A stretch of DNA of 45,159 bases from an uncultured Enterocloster sp. (GCA_944383785.1 CALWQV010000013.1:1-45159); one strand, 5' to 3'. Numbered from the stretch's first letter, positions 31,898-41,603 are shown. Numbers and translations are program-made. Notes: generated from the letters alone by a model not told the origin.

Positions 31898-34378
31898 ATG
31901 ATGGAACGTTATACGCCTCAGGCAAAAGAGGCGCTGGCTCTGGCCGTGAATGCGGCGGAGGCTTTAAACCACGGCTATGTGGGGACAGAGCATCTGCTGC
32001 TGGGCCTTCTCAGGGAGGGGGAGGGCGTAGCGGCCAAGGTGTTGGAGGAGAACGGAGTGGATGTGGACCGGGTGGTGGATCTGGTCAGCCAGCTGATCGC
32101 TCCCAACCCCACCATCCAGACGGCCAACCGCGCTGCCTATACCCCCAGAGCCAGAAGGGTGATCGAGAACAGCTACCGGGAGGCGGTGCGCTTTAAAGCC
32201 AGCCAGATCGGCACGGAGCATATTTTGATCGCGATTTTAAGGGAAAACGATTCGGTGGCAGGGCGTTTGCTAAACACCATCGGCATTAACATCCAGAAGC
32301 TCTATATTGACCTTCTGTCCGCTATGGGGGAGGATGCGCCGGTGGTTCGGGAGGATTTTCAGGGAGGACGGGGGGCCAGACATTCAAACGCCACCCCGAC
32401 CTTAGATGAATACAGCAGGAACCTGACCCAGATGGCCAGAGAAGGGAAGCTGGATCCGGTGATTGGGCGGGAGCAGGAGATCCGCCGCCTGATTCAGATT
32501 TTAAGCAGGCGGACGAAAAATAATCCCTGTCTGATCGGGGAGCCCGGGGTGGGCAAGACAGCGGTGGTAGAGGGCCTGGCCCAGATGATCGCCGCCGGGG
32601 ACGTGCCGGAAACCATCGCGGACAAGCGTGTGATGACCCTGGACCTTTCCGGCATGGTGGCCGGTTCCAAATACCGGGGCGAATTTGAAGAGCGGATTAA
32701 GCGGGTGATCGCGGAGATCGTGGAATCAGGTGACGTGCTGCTGTTTATCGATGAGATCCATACCATCATCGGTGCAGGCGGGGCGGAAGGAGCCTTAGAC
32801 GCCTCCAATATCTTAAAGCCCTCCCTGGCCAGAGGGGAGCTGCAGCTGATCGGCGCCACCACTATCAACGAGTACCGCAAATATATCGAGAAGGATGCGG
32901 CCTTGGAGCGGCGCTTCCAGCCGGTGATGGTCAACGAGCCGGGAGAAGACCAGTCGGTGGCGATTTTAAAGGGCCTTCGCAGCCGCTATGAGGAGCATCA
33001 CCATGTTGAGATTACCGATGAAGCCTTAGAGGCGGCGGTGAAGCTTTCCAGCCGCTATATCAACGACCGCTTCCTGCCGGATAAGGCCATCGACCTGATC
33101 GACGAGGCTTCCTCCAAGGTTCGGCTGATGAATTACACCAAGCCCGACAAAATCCGGCAGCTGGAGGAAAAGATCAGCGTCCTGGAAGAGGAAAAGGAGC
33201 AGGCCATCAAAACCGAGGCCTATGAAAAGGCCGGCGAGATCAAGAAAAAGCAGCAGAAGCTGAAAGACCGCATCGCCCAGGCGGAGGCCAAGTGGCTGTC
33301 TGAGCGTGAGTCCGGAAAGCTGGTGGTGGGGGAAAATGAAATCGCCCAGGTGGTTTCGGACTGGACCAAGATTCCGGTGCAGAAGCTGGAGGAAGGGGAG
33401 TCGGAGCGGCTTAGAAACCTGGAATCCATTCTCCATAAGCGGGTCATCGGCCAGGACGAGGCGGTGACGGCTGTTTCCAAGGCCATCCGCAGAGGCCGCG
33501 TGGGACTGAAAGATCCCAGCCGCCCCATCGGTTCCTTCCTGTTTTTGGGTCCCACGGGCGTGGGGAAAACCGAGCTTTCCAAAGCTCTGGCAGAGGCCAT
33601 GTTTGGAACGGAAAATTCCCTGATCCGGGTGGACATGTCCGAGTATATGGAAAAGCACAGCGTATCCAAGATGATCGGTTCGCCGCCCGGATATGTGGGA
33701 TATGAGGAAGGCGGCCAGCTCAGCGAAAAGGTCCGCAGAAACCCCTATTCCGTAATTCTCTTTGATGAGATTGAAAAGGCTCATCCGGACGTATTTAATA
33801 TCCTGCTGCAGGTTTTGGACGATGGCCATATTACCGACGCCCAGGGCAGGAAGATCGACTTTAAAAACACAGTGATTATCATGACCTCAAACGCGGGGGC
33901 GGAGAATATCGTATCGCCCAAGCGCCTGGGATTTGGAACCGGCACAGATGCGAAGGCGGATTACAGCTTTATGAAGGACCGGGTGATGGACGAGGTGAAG
34001 CGCCTGTTTAAGCCGGAATTTTTAAACCGCATTGACGATATGATCGTGTTCCACCAGCTGACCAAGGAGGATATGAAGGGCATTGTGGAGGTTATGCTTT
34101 CCGCCATTGAAAAGCGTACCAGAGAGCAGCTGGGCATCCATCTTTCCGTGACGGAGGAGGCCAAGAGCCTGCTGATCGAGAAGGGATACGATGAGAAATA
34201 CGGTGCCAGGCCCCTGCGTCGCACCATCCAGACCATGCTGGAGGATAAGATGGCGGAGGAAATGCTGGACGGCCGCATAAAGGCCGGGTCCAGGGTGGAA
34301 GTCGGAGCTGGCCAAAAGGAGCTGACCTTCACGGTGCGGGCAGCCAGAGGCAGGAAAAAAGCGGCGGTTCTGGCCTGA
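31898..34378 (+). CDS. clpC: ATP-dependent Clp protease ATP-binding subunit ClpC
   Basis: An 826-residue Hsp100 unfoldase that feeds substrates, including arginine-phosphorylated ones, to ClpP. The N-terminal domain has two Clp_N repeats (about 1-145; [17 protein letters not shown]). The first AAA module has Walker [10 protein letters not shown] (about 210) and the second GPTGVGKTE (about 550). Between them is the UVR-type middle domain (about 425-460). The ISSPP-like loop reads [17 protein letters not shown]. Length matches B. subtilis ClpC. AGGAGG lies nine bases before the first of two tandem ATG codons. It is the last chaperone gene of the block; a separate promoter lies downstream. Confidence 0.97.
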   Translation: MMERYTPQAKEALALAVNAAEALNHGYVGTEHLLLGLLREGEGVAAKVLEENGVDVDRVVDLVSQLIAPNPTIQTANRAAYTPRARRVIENSYREAVRFKASQIGTEHILIAILRENDSVAGRLLNTIGINIQKLYIDLLSAMGEDAPVVREDFQGGRGARHSNATPTLDEYSRNLTQMAREGKLDPVIGREQEIRRLIQILSRRTKNNPCLIGEPGVGKTAVVEGLAQMIAAGDVPETIADKRVMTLDLSGMVAGSKYRGEFEERIKRVIAEIVESGDVLLFIDEIHTIIGAGGAEGALDASNILKPSLARGELQLIGATTINEYRKYIEKDAALERRFQPVMVNEPGEDQSVAILKGLRSRYEEHHHVEITDEALEAAVKLSSRYINDRFLPDKAIDLIDEASSKVRLMNYTKPDKIRQLEEKISVLEEEKEQAIKTEAYEKAGEIKKKQQKLKDRIAQAEAKWLSERESGKLVVGENEIAQVVSDWTKIPVQKLEEGESERLRNLESILHKRVIGQDEAVTAVSKAIRRGRVGLKDPSRPIGSFLFLGPTGVGKTELSKALAEAMFGTENSLIRVDMSEYMEKHSVSKMIGSPPGYVGYEEGGQLSEKVRRNPYSVILFDEIEKAHPDVFNILLQVLDDGHITDAQGRKIDFKNTVIIMTSNAGAENIVSPKRLGFGTGTDAKADYSFMKDRVMDEVKRLFKPEFLNRIDDMIVFHQLTKEDMKGIVEVMLSAIEKRTREQLGIHLSVTEEAKSLLIEKGYDEKYGARPLRRTIQTMLEDKMAEEMLDGRIKAGSRVEVGAGQKELTFTVRAARGRKKAAVLA

Positions 34379-34386
34379 GAAAGTGC

Positions 34387-34415
34387 TGGTCAAGGGGATT
34401 AATTTAGTGTATAAT
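34387..34415 (+). promoter_or_regulatory. Candidate promoter for the 34451-radA pair
   Basis: TGGTCA (34387-34392), 17 bases, TATAAT (34410-34415). The -10 is perfect and the -35 matches at four of six positions. It lies 36 bases upstream of the next gene. Confidence 0.55.
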
Positions 34416-34450
34416 GATAAAATCATACAAAAGCAGGAGGATGAAATACC

Positions 34451-34870
34451 ATGCCAGTCGTTGAAGAATTGATCCGCAGGGAAGAAGACGGAACCATCAG
34501 CTTTGGCAATTATCAGCTGGGGACGAAGGCCAAGAAATCGGATTTCGAATATGAGGGCGATCTTTATAAGGTGAAGACCTACTATGAGATTACTAAGCTG
34601 GAGCGCAATGATATGTTCGTTTACGAGTCTGTTCCGGGAACTACGGCGGAGCATTTTAAGGTGACGGACGAATCGGTGGAATTTACGGTGGAGGGCGGCA
34701 AGGACGCTCAGATCACCGTGCAGCTTGAGGATGACACGGAGTACGAGGTGTACGTGGATGATTCCGCCGTGGGAAGCATGAAGACGAATATGAGCGGGAA
34801 GCTGAGCGTCAGCGTGGAGCTGGAGGAAGGAAGAGCAGTCCGCGTGCTGGCTGTGAAGCGTCAGAGCTGA
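34451..34870 (+). CDS. Small conserved hypothetical protein between clpC and radA
   Basis: A 139-residue acidic protein without signal peptide or membrane helix. It begins MPVVEELIRREEDGTISFGNY and appears to be mostly beta strand, with two similar halves. I recognise it as a protein common in Lachnospiraceae that is often labelled endosialidase in databases; nothing in the sequence supports that activity, so the function is unknown. The start follows CAGGAGGA. Its stop overlaps the radA start by one base (TGATG), so the pair is co-translated and a link to DNA repair or stress response is possible. Confidence 0.8.
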   Translation: MPVVEELIRREEDGTISFGNYQLGTKAKKSDFEYEGDLYKVKTYYEITKLERNDMFVYESVPGTTAEHFKVTDESVEFTVEGGKDAQITVQLEDDTEYEVYVDDSAVGSMKTNMSGKLSVSVELEEGRAVRVLAVKRQS

Positions 34871-36240
34871 TGGCAAAAGGGAGAACCACCGCATTTTTCT
34901 GCAGCGAGTGCGGATATGAATCCGCAAAATGGAGCGGCCAGTGCCCGGCATGTAAGGCTTGGAACACCATGGTGGAAGAGCCGGTTTCAAAGACTTCAGG
35001 CGGACAGGCAAAACGGGCGGGGGAATCCCGCATTTCCAGTGTGAAGCCATCCCTTCTCTCGGAGATCGACTTAAAGGAGGAGGATCGGATTACCACCGGC
35101 TTTGGGGAGCTGGACCGGGTGCTGGGGGACGGCATCGTAGCCGGCTCCCTGGTGCTGGTAGGCGGCGATCCCGGTATCGGCAAATCCACCCTGCTTCTTC
35201 AGATGTGCCGGAACCTGGCGGCGGACGGCCATTCGGTGCTCTATATTTCCGGGGAGGAGTCCTTAAAGCAGATTAAGATGCGGGCCAACCGCATCGGCTC
35301 CATAAGCGGTGACCTCCGTTTCCTCTGCGAGACGAACCTGGACCGGATTCAGGGTGTCATCGAGATGGAAAAGCCGGAGATTGTGATTATTGACTCCATC
35401 CAGACCATGTACCGGGAAGAGGTGACCTCGGCGCCCGGAAGTGTCAGCCAGGTGCGGGAGTCCACCGGGCTTTTGATGGAGATCGCCAAGAGAGGCGGCA
35501 TCGCTGTCTTTGTGGTGGGACATGTGACAAAGGAAGGAGTCGTGGCGGGCCCCAGGGTGCTAGAGCACATGGTGGATACGGTGCTCTATTTTGAGGGGGA
35601 CCGCAACGCCTCCTACCGCATTCTGCGCAGCGTTAAAAACCGCTTTGGCTCCACCAATGAGATCGGCGTATTCGAGATGCGCCAGGAGGGTCTGATTCAG
35701 GTGGAAAACCCCTCGGAATTTATGCTGGAGGGGCGGCCGGAGGATGCCTCCGGGGCGGTGGTGTCCTGTTCCATGGAGGGTACCAGGCCTATCCTTTTGG
35801 AGGTTCAGGGCCTGGTGACGGAGACGAATTTCGGCATGCCCCGCAGGACTGCCGCAGGCACGGACTATAACCGGGTTAATCTTCTGATGGCGGTGCTGGA
35901 GAAGCGCTGCCACTATGAGATGGGCCGCTTTGACGCCTATGTGAATATCGCGGGAGGCATGCGGATGAATGAGCCGGCTCTGGATCTGGCCATCGTCATG
36001 GCACTGATCTCAAGCTACAAGGACAGGCCGATCAATCCAAAGCTCCTGATCTTCGGGGAGGTGGGCCTTTCCGGGGAGGTGCGGGCCGTAGCCCAGGCGG
36101 AGCAGCGGGTCCATGAGGCGGCTAAGATGGGGTTTGGCGCCTGCATCCTGCCTAAGGTCTGCGCCGACAAGATGAAAGGGCCTGCCGGGATGAAGCTTTA
36201 CGGGGTCAGCACTGTGCGGGAGGCCATCGGGCTCTTGTAA
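34870..36240 (+). CDS. radA: DNA repair protein RadA (Sms)
   Basis: A 456-residue ATPase that helps branch migration and processing of recombination intermediates. An N-terminal zinc finger (C11, C14, C25, C28) is followed by a RecA-like core with Walker A GGDPGIGKST (98-107) and Walker B IVIIDSIQTM (171-180). The RadA-specific KNRFG is at 256-260. A C-terminal Lon-like domain includes DYNRVNLLMAVLEKR and GEVGLSGEVRAV. It is complete and of normal length. The neighbourhood clpC-radA is common in Firmicutes. Confidence 0.97.
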   Translation: MAKGRTTAFFCSECGYESAKWSGQCPACKAWNTMVEEPVSKTSGGQAKRAGESRISSVKPSLLSEIDLKEEDRITTGFGELDRVLGDGIVAGSLVLVGGDPGIGKSTLLLQMCRNLAADGHSVLYISGEESLKQIKMRANRIGSISGDLRFLCETNLDRIQGVIEMEKPEIVIIDSIQTMYREEVTSAPGSVSQVRESTGLLMEIAKRGGIAVFVVGHVTKEGVVAGPRVLEHMVDTVLYFEGDRNASYRILRSVKNRFGSTNEIGVFEMRQEGLIQVENPSEFMLEGRPEDASGAVVSCSMEGTRPILLEVQGLVTETNFGMPRRTAAGTDYNRVNLLMAVLEKRCHYEMGRFDAYVNIAGGMRMNEPALDLAIVMALISSYKDRPINPKLLIFGEVGLSGEVRAVAQAEQRVHEAAKMGFGACILPKVCADKMKGPAGMKLYGVSTVREAIGLL

Positions 36241-36282
36241 AGGCCTCAAAAAATCTGGCGGCAAAAAAATCTGAAAATCTGG

Positions 36283-36311
36283 TTGACATCACATGCAACC
36301 TGTGCTATTAT
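36283..36311 (+). promoter_or_regulatory. Promoter of tRNA-Trp
   Basis: TTGACA (36283-36288), 17 bases, TATTAT (36306-36311); the adjacent TATAAT (36309-36314) would give a 20-base spacer. A leader hairpin GGCGTTC/GAGCGCC (36317-36336) lies just before the tRNA. Confidence 0.75.
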
Positions 36312-36340
36312 AATCTGGCGTTCAAAAATGAGCGCCGCAC

Positions 36341-36411
36341 AGGGGAATAGTTCAATGGTAGAGCACCGGTCTCCAAAACCGTCGATGGGGGTTCGAGCCC
36401 CTCTTCCCCTG
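36341..36411 (+). tRNA. trnW: tRNA-Trp (anticodon CCA)
   Basis: A 71-base cloverleaf without encoded CCA. The acceptor stem AGGGGAA/TTCCCCT has seven pairs with discriminator G. The D-arm is GTTC/GAGC and the anticodon loop is CTCCAAA with anticodon CCA. The T-arm is GGGGG-TTCGAGC-CCCTC. It closely resembles Bacillus tRNA-Trp. The outermost anticodon-stem pair is C-T and not a true pair. The tRNA is flanked by its own promoter and terminator, so it forms a single-gene unit. Confidence 0.96.
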
Positions 36412-36424
36412 CTGTCTTTTGAAG

Positions 36425-36469
36425 CAGGCTGCTTTTTCTGGCTATAGATCAGAAAGGGCAGCCTGTTTT
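36425..36469 (+). terminator. Terminator after tRNA-Trp
   Basis: CAGGCTGC (36425-36432) pairs with GCAGCCTG (36458-36465), with an inner TTTCTG/CAGAAA extension, followed by TTTT. Confidence 0.8.
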
Positions 36470-36498
36470 GCTGCTGGGAGTCCTGGACAATCCGCGTA

Positions 36499-36527
36499 TT
36501 GCCCAGGCTTTATTTTTATGCTAAAAT
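36499..36527 (+). promoter_or_regulatory. Candidate promoter of the darA-like operon
   Basis: TTGCCC (36499-36504), 17 bases, TAAAAT (36522-36527). It implies an untranslated leader of roughly 118 bases before the start codon at 36653. Confidence 0.6.
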
Positions 36528-36561
36528 ATTTCTCAGCATGTAACGGTTCAGGACGGCACAT

Positions 36562-36591
36562 CTTCTTGCCTGAGCAAGGCCGGACAAGAAG
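36562..36591 (+). other. Leader hairpin with alternative pairing
   Basis: CTTCTTG (36562-36568) pairs with CAAGAAG (36585-36591). The overlapping pairs TTGC/GCAA and TCAGG/CCTGA compete for the same bases. A structured 5' leader is possible; it matches no riboswitch class I know. Confidence 0.35.
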
Positions 36592-36652
36592 CAGCGGGTG
36601 TTCATCTGATATGAAAACATGGGTAAAAAACAGGGAGAGGAGCAGGTTTACG

Positions 36653-36994
36653 ATGGAATTAATGTTGATTGTGGTGCAGGAGCAGGACGAAAAGGCCCTG
36701 TCCGGCGCCTTTATCCGCAATAAAATACAGGCTACGAAGATTCACGCCGAGGGGCTGGTGTCCAACCGGAAGCTGGGCGTCTTTCTGGTCTGCACAGACC
36801 GCAGGGACGATGTGCTAAAGATGGTGGAGGCCAACTGCCGGGAGCGGACCATTGAGACGGAGACCAGCGAGTACAACGGACGGATTTTCGTGGACGTGCG
36901 GCAGAAGATCGTCATCGGCGGAGCCACCGTTTTCCTCATGGGTGAGGCTCAGTTAAAGAAAATCAAGGGAGCCCAGGGAGGAACCAATGAATAA
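36653..36994 (+). CDS. darA: Cyclic-di-AMP receptor, DarA/PstA family (DUF970)
   Basis: A 113-residue PII-like signalling protein that binds c-di-AMP as a trimer. MELMLIVVQEQDEKALSGAF aligns with the N-terminus of B. subtilis DarA. ATKIHAEG corresponds to the ligand-loop region, and IGGATVFLMGEAQLKK to its C-terminal strand. The middle loop (TETSEYNGRIF) differs in length from the Bacillus protein. The start is chosen after GGAGAGGAG; the frame continues upstream to 36419 through the tRNA terminator and is not coding there. It overlaps the DUF4317 gene by eight bases. Confidence 0.85.
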   Translation: MELMLIVVQEQDEKALSGAFIRNKIQATKIHAEGLVSNRKLGVFLVCTDRRDDVLKMVEANCRERTIETETSEYNGRIFVDVRQKIVIGGATVFLMGEAQLKKIKGAQGGTNE

Positions 36995-38150
36995 AAAAGA
37001 AATCAGCGAGATTAAGAAATTGTTTACCCCGGCCCGCTGCGCCATTACCAGGATCTGCGGCTGCTACGTGGATGCGGATAAGAATAAGCGGACGGAGCTT
37101 AAGGAGGCCTTTTTGTCCCTGCCGGAGGAAGAAAGCTTTAAGTATTTTACCATTTTCAAGAAGACCCTGTCCGGCGGACTGGGGAAGAACCTCATCAATA
37201 TGGAGTTTCCGCTGACGGCGGAGGCCCAGGGGGGAACCCAGGAATTTCTTCTGCGCCTTCGGGACAGCGGCCTAAAGGACGAGGCGCTGCTGGAAGAGTT
37301 TTATGACCGGGTGATCGAGCACTATGATTACGGGGAAAATTACTACATTATCCTGATTCACTGCGCCTACGATATTCCCTCGAAGGCCACGGACGGGACG
37401 GAGATGTTCGACGCTTCGGATTACGTTTACGAATTTATCCTGTGCAGCATCTGCCCGGTGAAGCTCTCCAAAGAGGGCCTCTGCTACAATTCCGTGACCA
37501 ATACCATAGAAAACCGCATTCGGGACTGGCTGGTGGAAGCGCCGTCCCTGGGCTTTTTGTTCCCGGCTTTTAATGACCGGAACACGGACATCCACAGCCT
37601 GCTTTACTACGCAAAAAACGGGGAAGAGCTAAAGGAGCAGTTGATCGGCGAGCTTTTAGGCTGCCGGATTCCCATGTCCGCCAAGACCCAGAAGGAGGCG
37701 TTTCAGGCCATTGTGGAGGAAACCCTGGGGGAAAACTGCGATTTTGAGGCGGTGATGGGGATTCATGAAAGCTTAAATGAGATCCTGGAGCAGGCGGAGG
37801 AAGGGCCGGAGCCAGTGACCCTAGATAAGCGCCTGGTAAAACAGCTTTTGGAGGAAAATGGGGCGCAGCCGGAGCAGCTTTTAGAGCTGGAAAACAACTA
37901 TCCCAGGGACGAGAAGGACCGGGAGGAAAGCTTTTTAGCCTCCAATGTGGCCACTTCAAGGAATCTGGAGATCAAGACCCCGGATGTGAGCATCAAGGTG
38001 GCTCCGGATAAGGAGGCCCTGGTGGAGACAAGACTCATCGACGGGCGATGCTGCATCGTGATCGAGGCGGGGGAGCATGTGGAGATCAACGGCATCGCCG
38101 TCCGTCCCTTATCGAAAGAGCAGTTAAAGCAGCTGCAGAAAAAGGAGTAA
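36987..38150 (+). CDS. DUF4317 family protein
   Basis: A 387-residue cytoplasmic protein of a family found mainly in Clostridia and of unknown function. It begins MNKKEISEIKKLFTPARCAI. It is rich in charged helices without membrane segments, and contains IILIHCAYDIPSKATDG and LCSICPVKLSKEGL. Its start lies within the 3' end of the c-di-AMP receptor gene (ATGAATAA), which suggests co-expression with, and perhaps a role connected to, that second-messenger receptor. No catalytic motif is recognisable. Confidence 0.85.
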   Translation: MNKKEISEIKKLFTPARCAITRICGCYVDADKNKRTELKEAFLSLPEEESFKYFTIFKKTLSGGLGKNLINMEFPLTAEAQGGTQEFLLRLRDSGLKDEALLEEFYDRVIEHYDYGENYYIILIHCAYDIPSKATDGTEMFDASDYVYEFILCSICPVKLSKEGLCYNSVTNTIENRIRDWLVEAPSLGFLFPAFNDRNTDIHSLLYYAKNGEELKEQLIGELLGCRIPMSAKTQKEAFQAIVEETLGENCDFEAVMGIHESLNEILEQAEEGPEPVTLDKRLVKQLLEENGAQPEQLLELENNYPRDEKDREESFLASNVATSRNLEIKTPDVSIKVAPDKEALVETRLIDGRCCIVIEAGEHVEINGIAVRPLSKEQLKQLQKKE

Positions 38151-38183
38151 GGCAGGCCGCAGAAAAGTGACAGGAGAAGACGG

Positions 38184-39794
38184 ATGGAGCTATACAGAAT
38201 TATCCTTGTGGACGATGAGGAAGAAGTAAGAAAAAGTATGATCAAAAAGCTTGACTGGGAAGCGGCGGGCTTTCAGGTGGTGGGAGACGCGGAAAACGGC
38301 CAGGAGGCCCTGGAGATGATCGAGCAGTTGGAGCCGGATGTGCTGATGACGGATATCCGCATGCCTTATATGGACGGGCTGGAGCTGGTCCGCAGGATCC
38401 GCCAGAAGTACCCCTCCATGAAGGTGCTGATTTTTTCTGGATTTGACGATTTCGAATACGCCCAGCAGGCTATTACGCTGAATGTGACCGAGTATATTTT
38501 AAAGCCGGTTAATGTGGAAGAGCTGACGGAGATTTTAAGCCGGGTGAAGATAAAACTGGATCAGGAGATCGAGGAGCGCAGGAACGTAGACCGCTTAAGG
38601 GAGCGCTACCAGCACAGTCTGCCCATTTTAAGAGAGGTATTCTTAAACGACCTGGTGCGGGGCAACGTCCAGGAGGGACAGGAGGAGGCGAGGCTCAAGG
38701 AATACGGCGTGGACATTCTGGGAGCCCAGAAGTGGACGACGGCGGTGGTAAGCCTGGAAGCGGAGGAACAGGCGAAGGGCCAGGGGCTGGCCCTGCACCA
38801 GGAACTGATTCCCATTTCCGTCCGCCAGCTGATGGAGGATCATCTGCGGGATTTCTGCCGGTTCGCCCTTTTTAACTCCACCGCCGGCCTTACCTTAGTG
38901 GCGGCTTTGGATCAGGGAAATGGAAAAACCGCCCTGATCGACCGCCTGGAGGATATCTGCAAGGAATGCCGCAAGATTCTGGAGGTATCCGTTACCATGG
39001 GAGTAGGCCACAACTGTACCCAGCTGTCCCAGCTGCGGGCTTCCTTCCGCTCTGCTGTGGAGGCCCTGGGATATAAGGCCATCACGGGTACGGGAAAAAC
39101 CATTTATATTAACGATATGGAGCCGGTAGGCCATGGCCGCCTCCAAATGGACGCAAAGGACGAGGACGAGCTGAAGGCGGCGGTGAAGTTCGGCCCTCAG
39201 GAAAAGATCCGCTCTGTGGTCCATGGCCTGGCGGTGCGCATGGAGGACGCCAAGGTTCATTTAAGCCAGTACCAGATGTTTATGCTGTCCATCACCAACT
39301 GCCTGATGCAGCTGGCCCAGCAGTACGGCCTGGATCCGGGGGAGCTTTCGGGAATACAGGAGCATTATTCCGAAATCCTTTCTTCCCAGCTTCACAGGGA
39401 GGATTTTGCCGAGTGGATTACCCGGGCGGCCTGCCAGATCAACGAGCGGATGAATCAGGAGCGGGTGAATACCACAAGAAAGGTGATCCTGGAGGCAAAG
39501 CGCTATATCCAGACCCATTATCAGAATCCGGATCTTTCCGTAGACATGATCTGCAGGGAGTTCCATATGAGCCCGGCCTATTTCTCCACCATGTTTAAGA
39601 AGGAGACGGGGCAGACTTATGTGGCCTACCTGACGGAGGTGCGCCTGACAAAGGCGGTGGAGCTTTTAAATGAAACCGATGATAAGACCTATATCATCGC
39701 CCAGAAGGTGGGATATCAGGAACAGAATTATTTCAGCTATGTGTTTAAGAAGCGTTTCGGCGTATCGCCCACCCGATACCGCAGCGTTCAGTAA
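38184..39794 (+). CDS. YesN-type response regulator with AraC DNA-binding domain
   Basis: A 536-residue transcription factor. The receiver domain (about 1-122) has the acidic pocket D10-D11 and phospho-acceptor D57 (MTDIRMPYMDGLEL), with K in ILKPVN. A long central region (about 130-420) is followed by two AraC/XylS helix-turn-helix motifs at the C-terminus (about 435-536; DLSVDMICREFHMSPAYFSTMFKKE and GYQEQNYFSYVFKKRFGVSP in two pieces). Homologues activate sugar uptake and utilisation genes with a LytS/YesM-type kinase. The kinase gene follows after 24 bases. Likely targets are the sugar-binding genes at 42587 and 43768. Confidence 0.93.
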   Translation: MELYRIILVDDEEEVRKSMIKKLDWEAAGFQVVGDAENGQEALEMIEQLEPDVLMTDIRMPYMDGLELVRRIRQKYPSMKVLIFSGFDDFEYAQQAITLNVTEYILKPVNVEELTEILSRVKIKLDQEIEERRNVDRLRERYQHSLPILREVFLNDLVRGNVQEGQEEARLKEYGVDILGAQKWTTAVVSLEAEEQAKGQGLALHQELIPISVRQLMEDHLRDFCRFALFNSTAGLTLVAALDQGNGKTALIDRLEDICKECRKILEVSVTMGVGHNCTQLSQLRASFRSAVEALGYKAITGTGKTIYINDMEPVGHGRLQMDAKDEDELKAAVKFGPQEKIRSVVHGLAVRMEDAKVHLSQYQMFMLSITNCLMQLAQQYGLDPGELSGIQEHYSEILSSQLHREDFAEWITRAACQINERMNQERVNTTRKVILEAKRYIQTHYQNPDLSVDMICREFHMSPAYFSTMFKKETGQTYVAYLTEVRLTKAVELLNETDDKTYIIAQKVGYQEQNYFSYVFKKRFGVSPTRYRSVQ

Positions 39795-39818
39795 AAGATT
39801 CATCAAGAAAGGAAGCCC

Positions 39819-41603
39819 ATGGAAGAGTCGGAAAAGAAACGTTTTTGCAAAAATATGAGCATCCGCCATACGATCTACCTGTATTTTACAGTCAGCGCCC
39901 TGGCGGCGGTTTTGCTGACCGGAATCTCCCTCTACGGGCGTCTGTCCGGCCAGCTGGTGGCCACCATCCGGGAGGAAAACCAGGCCTTTCTGTCGCAGGT
40001 AAACCGCTCGGTGGATTCCTACCTTCAGACGGTGATGAAGCTGTCCGATTCCCTGTACTATGGAGCTATTAAGAACGCGGATCTGTCCGCCCAGTCCCTG
40101 GATCATGATTTTACCCTGCTTTACGACAACAACAAAGACCGAATCGCCAATATTGCCTTGCTTTCCAGCGAAGGGGAGCTTCTGGCGGCGGTCCCGGCGG
40201 CCAGGCTGAAAAGCGGGCTGGATGTGACGAAGGAGAAGTGGTTTGAGACGACCTTAAGCCGGGCGGATAACCTGCATTTTACCACGCCCCATGTGCAGTA
40301 CATATTTGACGGCGGCGAGAACCAGTACCGCTGGGTGATCACCATGACCCGGGCGGTGGAGCTGACCTACGGGCCGTCCACGGAGCAAGGGGTTCTCCTG
40401 GTGGATATCAGCTACGGAAGCCTGCGCCAGCTTTTGGATAATATCACCCTGGGCAATCAGGGCTACCTCTATATGGTCAGCAGCTCAGGGGAGCTGATCT
40501 ACCACCCCCAGATGCAGCTGATCGACGTAGGGCTGGCCCAGGAGAGCTATCAGGAGGCCGCAAAGCGCACGGACGGAAATTATGAAGAGACGTTTCAGGG
40601 GGAAAAGCGCAGCGTGGCGGTTAAATCCGTAGGCTATACGGGCTGGAAGCTGGTGGGGGTGACACCGGAGCGGGGAATCTCCTTAAGCGGCCTGAAAACC
40701 CAGCTTTTCGTCGCCTTTGTGGTGGCCTTTTTCCTCTTCCTTCTGATGGTGATCAACGCCTACATCTCCTCCCGTATCACGGTTCCCATTAAACAGCTGG
40801 AAAAATCGGTCAACGCCCTGGAGGCGGGGAAGCTGGACGCCCAGATCTACATCGGCGGCTCCTACGAGATCCGACACCTAGGGCGCTCCATCCGTGATAT
40901 GGCCCGGCAGATTCGGGTGCTGATGGACGATATTGTAGCGGAGCACGAATCCAAGCGCAGGAGCGAGTTTGACACCCTTCAGTCCCAGATCAACCCCCAT
41001 TTTCTCTATAATACCTTGGATATTATCGTATGGATGATTGAGAATGAACAGAAGGCTGAGGCGGTGAAGGTGGTGACGGCCTTGGCAAGGTTCTTTCGTA
41101 TCAGCTTAAGCAAGGGAAAGAGCATCATCCGGGTAAGGGACGAGTTAGAGCATGTGCGCAATTACCTGATGATCCAGCAGATGCGCTTTAAAAATAAATT
41201 CACCTACCGCATCGAATCGGAGCCGGATACGCTGAACCTGGCCAGCTTAAAGCTGATGCTTCAGCCGCTGGTGGAAAACGCCATTTACCACGGAATGGAA
41301 TTTATGGACGGGGACGGGGAGATTCTGGTGCGGGCCTACCTGGAAAACGGAGATCTGTGGTTTTCCGTCTCCGACAACGGCCTTGGCATGACGAAGGAGC
41401 AGACGGCAAGCCTTTTAACCGACAGCTCCCATGTACCCTCCAAGAAGGGCTCCGGCATCGGGGTGAAAAATGTAAACGAGCGGATCCGGCTGTATTTTGG
41501 CGAGGCCTACGGGCTTTTGATCCAGTCGGAGCCGGATGAAGGGACGACGGTAGTGATCCATCTGCCGGCCATTCCTTATGAGGAGGCTCAGGAGAAGGCA
41601 TGA
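39819..41603 (+). CDS. YesM-type sensor histidine kinase
   Basis: A 594-residue membrane kinase. Membrane helix 1 about residues 20-42; extracellular dCache-like sensor about 45-285; helix 2 about 292-314; HAMP domain about 315-367. The His_kinase motif SQINPHFLYNTLDII carries the phosphorylated H394. An HATPase domain follows, with LQPLVENAIYHG and GSGIGVKNVNERI. It pairs with the response regulator upstream. Its stop codon overlaps the start of the membrane-tethered binding protein (ATGA), which points to a three-component sensor. AAAGGAAG lies upstream of the ATG. Confidence 0.94.
   Translation: MEESEKKRFCKNMSIRHTIYLYFTVSALAAVLLTGISLYGRLSGQLVATIREENQAFLSQVNRSVDSYLQTVMKLSDSLYYGAIKNADLSAQSLDHDFTLLYDNNKDRIANIALLSSEGELLAAVPAARLKSGLDVTKEKWFETTLSRADNLHFTTPHVQYIFDGGENQYRWVITMTRAVELTYGPSTEQGVLLVDISYGSLRQLLDNITLGNQGYLYMVSSSGELIYHPQMQLIDVGLAQESYQEAAKRTDGNYEETFQGEKRSVAVKSVGYTGWKLVGVTPERGISLSGLKTQLFVAFVVAFFLFLLMVINAYISSRITVPIKQLEKSVNALEAGKLDAQIYIGGSYEIRHLGRSIRDMARQIRVLMDDIVAEHESKRRSEFDTLQSQINPHFLYNTLDIIVWMIENEQKAEAVKVVTALARFFRISLSKGKSIIRVRDELEHVRNYLMIQQMRFKNKFTYRIESEPDTLNLASLKLMLQPLVENAIYHGMEFMDGDGEILVRAYLENGDLWFSVSDNGLGMTKEQTASLLTDSSHVPSKKGSGIGVKNVNERIRLYFGEAYGLLIQSEPDEGTTVVIHLPAIPYEEAQEKA

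Noticed and set aside
34451-34870. Endosialidase annotation for the small protein before radA
   Set aside because: The 139-residue protein has none of the features of a sialidase, which is far larger; the label appears to be a propagated misannotation.
36241-36320. Repeated ATCTG/AAATCTG words upstream of tRNA-Trp
   Set aside because: The copies are short, irregularly spaced and in an A-rich tract, so they do not support a real repeat array.
36419-36652. N-terminal extension of the c-di-AMP receptor
   Set aside because: It crosses the tRNA terminator and the candidate promoter, and its composition is not protein-like.
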